Assembly: GCA_944990035.1 (NCBI GenBank)
Contig: CALYLX010000012.1
Coordinates: 34,362 to 98,361 of the forward strand
Origin: Clitopilus passeckerianus
Taxonomy: Eukaryota; Basidiomycota; Agaricomycetes; Agaricales; Entolomataceae
Length of the DNA: 64,000 bases
Reading direction: 5' to 3'
Below the pieces are notes generated by a model. The model was given only the letters and a program-made list of their open reading frames with translations. It did not search any database and was not told the origin of the DNA. How positions within the stretch are numbered: the stretch's first letter is position 1; the number at the start of each line of letters is the position of its first letter. Below, in pieces: positions 58,334 through 64,000 of the stretch. The translations under genes were made by a program, and so were the position numbers.

Positions 58334-61300
58334 ATGTTCTCGGACCAGTTAACGATGAAAAATCTTTCTGGAGAGAGCAGTGCGACACCTTTTAGCTCAC
58401 CGTTGCCGAACGCAGGTCAGCGACGGCCGAGTCCGACTTCTTCATTAGAGAGGGGTGATCAGGATTCAAGTCGCGAAGGAATACCGAGGTTCGTGCTGTT
58501 TCTTCCTCATGAACGGACTTGGAGCTCATAGTTTCTTGTAGTTCCTCTCGTCACCTTGCTTCACCTTTCTCTGCATCTTCATTTACGAACAAACCCTACA
58601 GTCATTTACCCACACCCCAAAGGTCAGATTTACCAACCCTTTTGTTCCCGTATCGTCCCTAACGTACCGTGTCCTATTAGTCCAAGCAACTTTGGGAACT
58701 ATCTACGAAACACTGCCCATATCTCAGAATCTCCTGTTGCTCACAGGTGCGTCAGTCTGTTCGGGCCGGGTCAAGGGCACGCATGATCTCATCTATAATG
58801 GCAGTTATCAAACTTCTTCACGCGTTTTGTCGACGCCAACCACTCATAGACTACTTTCCACAAATTCGTACGTGTTCGGCGCCAGTCTCGAAGAACAACG
58901 TCTGATTTGACATTCCAGGGAGGATCGAATCATAACGCAACCCCTCACCCAGCAAATTGCTACCCCGGAATCGAGGTGCATATATGCGCCATTTGTTCTT
59001 TTGATATGTTTTGTTGAGCTCTTTCGTGGTTCTAGTCCGTTCTCTCGCAATGCTGAACGCCAATATGCGCCTGGACCCTCCCGGCAAGAGGCTTCAACTC
59101 CGAAGGGCCCTAGTCCATTGTAAGTCAACCACAATGCATTCCACGAGTGCCTTTGCTTAGCTTATTCGACCTAACAGTCCTCCTCGCGATACCTACAATA
59201 CCTTTCCATTGCAACTGTCCTCATCCACCGAGTCCTCTCAATCCCAAACTGAGGGACGCTCATCACAATTGTCCTCCCCATTCATGGAAAAATTGTCACT
59301 GAAATTGCCCTCCACGTCATCTACACCGCACAACGCTACTCCATCACGTTCCCACCACTCTCGAACACCCCCTTTGCCCCCCACGGAGTCTCGTGACAGG
59401 TCTTCATCGCCTACTAGGGATGGCAACAGGTCATCCTTCCTTACCCCTATTCCATCTGCCCCAGCGACACCTCTGCAGAGAACTCTACAAACACCTCAGA
59501 CACCCCACTCACACGCACAACCCCATTTACCAGCGTCACAGCAGACACCGATGAGGCCGCCTCCAGGTGGAGAGCTCGAGAGAATACGGCAGGCCATGGT
59601 GAGAGAACGCATGGCACATGCACAAGAAGCTGAGAGCAGGAGACCGGAGTATTTGAAGCGGTCAAAGAGGACGTTCTCTGAGACAGACCCTTTTGGGCTG
59701 GAGGAGGAGGAAGCACTGAATCAAAGCAGTAGGGAGAGGGAGGGCCTGGTTGGAATTATGGAGAGCCCGGTTAAGGGGAGGAGGTTGACGCTTTTCCAAG
59801 AGACGAGTGAGGAGAGCTTCGAGGAGAGTTTGATGGCGGGAGGGTATGGAAGATATGTGAGTATATGTGCAATAAGTTGGCGAGAAAACGGATACTGAAG
59901 AGTTTGGTATAGAGAACCGCGGATTGGGTGCACCATCCTCATCCTACTGTCCTGACAACGCCTGGTGCTCCTGGACCTTCAAGTGCCGTTTCTGCTCTTG
60001 AGCAAGCACAGGAAGCCCCGCCATCTGACAAAGAGCTCAAGAAACGCAGGAGGTTGGCCGCTTTCATTAATAAGCCAGGCCCTAGCAAGGCCAAGCTCCA
60101 GCCTGTACAACTCGAAGGCCGCGGCCGTGTCTTAGTGGATTTGGCAATTGAGGAGGATATATCTGCTGTTGCAGAAACCACGACAGGCAAGAAGAAAGCC
60201 AGCGTCGTGCGCAGGAAGAAGAAAGCGGCTGAGATTGACAAAAGAGGCCATCTCGATGGTATTCCTGGAGATACACGTCAGGATAAGCCTAACTGGCCGG
60301 ATTCACAGTTTCCGTGGAGGGTGCGGTTGGAAGAGAGGGAAGAGACGGAGAAGGAACAAGAGAAGGAGAAATTGAAGTGGATTGAGAGGTTCTTGGATAG
60401 GGAGGATTCGGATGAGGAGGACGAAGAAGAGATACCACTATCGTTGACGAATGGCTTGGTGGAGCTGGATAATCTTGGCGAGCCATCCAACCTGCCTGTT
60501 CCGCCCAGAATGGGAAGAGGGAAGTTGGTCCCACTTGCGACGAATCCGGATGTAAGGCCTCTTGCCAGGCGGCACATCATGTTCCCCAGTGATCCAGCCG
60601 ACGCCCGGACGGCTCTTTTGTCCAAGAAGAGCGTGCGAACACTCTCATACCGCCAGCAAAAGCGACAACGGCGGAGGCATGGAGGAGAAGATGACGACGA
60701 CGATGAAGTTCTATGCATATGTCACGGGACCGATGATGGCAGGGAATTGGTTCAATGCGATGGGTGCGAGATGTGGTATCATCTGGAATGTATTGGCATT
60801 CGGGATATCTCAGAGCTGGGCAAAGAAGAAGATCCCTGGTATTGCCACACCTGCGAAGAGGCAGGGCGGTCGCCATACGTCGAGCAGACAGAAGAGCCCA
60901 CCTTCGTCCCTACGGATAATACGCCTAGCTTAAAACGCTCCCATGACGCAACCTTCTTCCAACCGTCACTTCAAGACTCTCCAATGCCATGGAGCTCGAC
61001 AAGAGTGCCAAGAACACCCAACCGCGGCAGTCTTGGAAACGCAAGTGACTTCTATTCGGATTCCAGTTGGATAGACTCGTCGGGGCATGGACCAAGGACA
61101 CCTCAGCAAAGAAGTCGCGAAGCGAGGGTGTATAGTGGCACGCCTGTGTTTGGAAGCTCCTACCGAAGGGATAGTCATGATACTCCCTTCGACCCAACGT
61201 CAACGCCGTCAAGAGGAATCAAGTTCGGTGCTCCATTTGCTACGCCAAAGAACTCATGGTCAATCCGCGGGAGCGGCCCGTTTCAGACGCCTTCGAGACC

Positions 61301-61808
61301 AACAGGAAGAAGCTCGTGGAACCGGGTATTTGGTGGCCCGGGAACACTGGCATCTGCGCTCGATGATGACCATGGTTTCTACAACCACACGTTTGGGAAT
61401 GATGAGTCCCCTATAAGACGCGTCAAACCGAATGAGGCTGCCAAAGGAAGGCGATTTATGGACTCACCATCAGCACCTCGGTCATTGAATACAGTTTCTC
61501 GGAGCCTGTTCGAGGAGTCACCCATCGTCCGTTTCCAAGACGTTGCAAGGAGGCTTGAGGTCCCTCAGACTCCGGAACGCGAAGGTGTGTTGCCATCTGG
61601 AATCCCGAATAATGCGACACTCATGTCTTCACCGCAGAACGGCAAAGATAGGAGGACTCCTTCAGCTCTGCCTCTTCGACGTGTCGTCTTCTTTGGATTT
61701 TGGGCTGCTTTTGTAGTTATACTTTTTTCTGTAAGGCCAATAGGTCAACGCGTTCTAATTATTGTAGTTATTTTGTACGTATCTCACCTTATGTTGTATG
61801 GAACGTGA
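58334..61808 (+). CDS. PHD-finger protein
   Basis: Eight exons (58334-58488, 58542-58622, 58681-58746, 58850-58867, 58919-58975, 59036-59119, 59178-59856, 59913-61808) give 1011 aa. A long Ser/Pro-rich N-terminus precedes a Lys/Arg-rich part (KKRRRLAAFINKPGPSKAKL, KKKASVVRRKKKAA). A PHD finger with Cys4-His-Cys3 order follows (LCICHGTDDG, LVQCDGCEMWYHLECIG, DPWYCHTCEE), the fold that reads histone H3 tails. The family is not one I can name. It may belong to a chromatin complex. The last ~40 residues are strongly hydrophobic (FFGFWAAFVVILF, VLIIVVILYV), odd for a nuclear protein. A shifted frame just before would end SSLDFGLLL at about 61720, so the tail may be artefactual. Exon 4 is 18 nt. 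Confidence 0.8.
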
Positions 61809-64000
61809 AAGAATACACTGCGACATGGAGGGGATGGCTGAACGACGGTGGACGCGTCACAGCGTGACGAGACGCGTTTAGTGACATCGCGTAAAATAAT
61901 CGGCCCAGAAGGATTGGCGTTTTTATTCATATTTTTTGCGTTTTCTTATGTATCCAGTATTTCGACCGGTAGTCAATTGCGTAGACCGTCAAGTACTGAT
62001 CGCTTGACAGAGAAATACCAAAAAGGGTATAATTAGACTGTACTATCTATAAAGAGCAAGAACTCCAAGGACTAAAGGATAAACAGGGAAAGAGGTTTGG
62101 AGTCAAGTTTTTGTGTACAGGCATGAAACAAAACATGATGGCTCTCCCGGTGCAATATCCTGTGGGGCGCAGGCAAGGAGCTCGTTGCCGCCCTCCTGAG
62201 AGCAGCAGCTTATGTTGGGGGAGCAGAAGGGCACTCTACACCCCGATGTCGATAAACGATCGTCGAAGCCAGAACACTTCTTGAGAACAGGAAGGCTGGG
62301 GCTGGCCTCGGTCTCAATTATGCCCAGAAACAATTGTAATTGCGGAGGATCAGTCTTTCGTGTTCTGAAGAAAATAATTGCCAGTGAGCTCAAAAATACC
62401 ATCCATCCACCGAGTCCTCTTGGAGTCCTCAGATATCCCTCTAGCTTCTATCGTACCGTCATGGTACACGAGGAACCCGTGGTCCCAAACCTCGGATTTC
62501 CAAGGGTTTGAAAGTCCAACACAGGATAAATAAATCTTGACAGATAGTCCCCGTTGTCTATTGTCATTTATTTGATCAGATTCAGCAGGCCTAATACAAT
62601 CAGGGTCTAGTACTGATACCGTTTTGACGTCAAGTTGAAGGTCGCCGATCAATGACGCGGGCCGACCTCCGCTGTAACTTATGGGTTCTTATACGACAAC
62701 TGCACAACGAAGCAACTATCGATAAGAGGCGCGGAGGGAGCAATCCATTATCGATATGCAAAGGCAGAAGAGTGTCACGGCTTAAAGTGGAGACGAGGGG
62801 AGGGGGCTTCAATTTTTTGAGAGCGGGGTCTTTAGTCGGTGAGTATGCGAATCATTAGCCGCTTTTGATTCTGAGGCCGCTGCAATCGCTTTTCAGTATG
62901 GCCGGAAATTCAGCAACCACCACAGAAAGCAATGGCATAGGTGAACGCCGTCGTGGCTGTGTTAGCATCTAGATTGACTCCGATGAATATTTGCTTCCGC
63001 AGAAAAGAAATACAGAACACCCCCTTTGAGCTAGAGGTACTTCCGGAGAACCCGAATTAAATTAGAATGTCAGTCGTGGTGCGACGTATATGAAGTAGGG
63101 GATGAGAAGAACTCAAAGGATGGTTCGTTCCCACTACGCGAAGCTATCTTGCAGCTTTGTTACGAGGACGGAAAGGATGCCGACAACTAGGCACATTTCG
63201 TGCCACCTGAGCATCAGGTTCCTCGCTTGTAGGTTCATGGGCTGCCACGGAAGCAATTTATCGAGGGCACAGAGGCCCATGGTTCGGTGAATGTAGCTGA
63301 ACGAGGAGGTCGGGGCGAGCAATGAATCAGCGGATGGGGAGCCATAACAGCATGGATGTTGCAGTTGGGACAGTGTATTGTTTTCTGGGTATGTGTGGTC
63401 CTTCTTCAGACCTGTAAGGAGTAGGCCGTCCCAAGCCGGGGAGCCGCTTTGACCCTATAAAGGATTGCATCGAGGGGAATTGCGAGTGTACTACCTTTTG
63501 AAGCTAGTGCGAGTCGTGGGCAATTCTTTATGGTCGTGTTGGCGAGTGGTCTTGAGGGCCCAGATATGGTTGGCGGTCAGTGCACAAAACGAACCCGGAA
63601 GGAGGGTCTAATTATTGGTGTCAGTGATGCCTGATCGTAAGATGGTCCTGGACCCAACCTGGCCCTAAGCTTGTTTTGTCCACTATGTCGCAACGTTGAC
63701 GACGCGCCATTCTTCACTCAGGCCATTGCCAGGAGGTTCTCCATTTTCCACGCTCACAACAAAATATTTGTAACACTAGTCGATGCAAATCATGGTTTAA
63801 TCCTAGGGGGTGCGGTCGAATGAAGGGCCAGAACCTTGCTCATAGGCAGGCAATATACGGACGAGGATGCGGACAGGGAAACAACGCGGGACGGCGGAAT
63901 CAACGGGCAGGATGCTGTTGTTACAACCAACGACGAAACTCAGATTACCGGCGGGGCTTGAGGTGGTCGGGAAAGCTGGGACGTCGAGGTGGCAGTGGTG
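61809..64000. other. Intergenic, no gene recognised
   Basis: 2.2 kb with short frames only. A possible small split frame begins ATGGCCGGAAATTCAGC at about 62899 and could splice with a GTGAAC donor to a CCGCAG acceptor, but it closes after about 24 codons. The window ends without another gene entering. Confidence 0.45.

Noticed and set aside
62899..63060. Small split gene starting MAGNSATTTESNG
   Set aside because: After splicing it closes within about 24 codons. A longer reading needs an added base, for which there is no support.
1..64000. CRISPR arrays, rRNA genes, bacterial operons
   Set aside because: No regularly spaced repeats or rRNA sequence were seen, and the intron-rich genes are plainly nuclear and fungal.

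Overview
This looks like nuclear DNA of a filamentous basidiomycete, most likely an Agaricomycete. Genes are packed on both strands and broken by many short GT-AG introns, mostly 45-70 nt. Housekeeping genes are clearly eukaryotic and fungal (Ssn6, Yap1, Erf4, Brl1, Dbp3, Pno1, Dot1, Dnmt2). Lineage-typical accessory genes are also present: an alpha-kinase, a DDE-integrase gene and tandem F-box paralogues. I checked each splice model by eye for GT/GC-AG borders and for an overall length divisible by three. There are 21 well-supported protein genes (one of them cut by the window edge), one upstream ORF and one doubtful ORF. I saw no rRNA, tRNA or CRISPR array.

Layout. 1-2018: 3' end of a SWI/SNF-RSC ATPase (helicase C, SnAC, bromodomain). 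3229-3609: a four-exon SERF gene. 5549-9555: SSN6/CYC8 TPR corepressor, whose tail carries apparent missing bases in C runs. 9556-18170: an accessory island with a zinc-ribbon alpha-kinase gene (11053-13740) tail to tail with an intact, intron-containing DDE-integrase gene (13803-15428). Inverted copies of one 28-bp word flank the pair (10281-10308 and 16628-16655). 18171-19558: ERF4. 21285-23204: YAP1. 23757-25146 and 25310-26451: divergent BRL1 and mitochondrial CLPP. 27792-31141: secreted, membrane-anchored ADAM metalloprotease. 32242-33563: BTB protein. 35074-37405: DBP3. 37924-39765: oxysterol-binding protein with an upstream ORF. 40184-46306: 1941-aa coiled-coil protein of unknown role. 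46816-47873: PNO1. 48010-50290: DOT1. 50739-52687: peroxisomal SCP2-type thiolase. 52941-56496: two tandem F-box paralogues. 56642-58034: DNMT2. 58334-61808: PHD-finger protein. 61809-64000: no gene seen.

Functional themes. Chromatin and transcription are well represented (SNF2-type remodeller, Ssn6, Yap1, Dot1, a PHD protein), as is RNA metabolism (Dbp3 and Pno1 in ribosome assembly, Dnmt2 on tRNA). The genes do not form a metabolic cluster, and they appear individually transcribed. Some divergent pairs share short promoters (BRL1/CLPP 163 bp, thiolase/F-box 253 bp, DNMT2/PHD 299 bp).

The most unusual part is the 9.6-18.2 kb island. Its symmetric 28-bp inverted repeats around an alpha-kinase and a DDE enzyme suggest, but do not prove, a mobile unit or the remains of one. 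Other points of note are two 6-nt microexons (one encodes the third zinc-ligand His of the ADAM protease), a GC-AG intron, a PPCQ-to-PACQ change in Dnmt2 and an ATGA stop/start overlap upstream of the oxysterol-binding protein.
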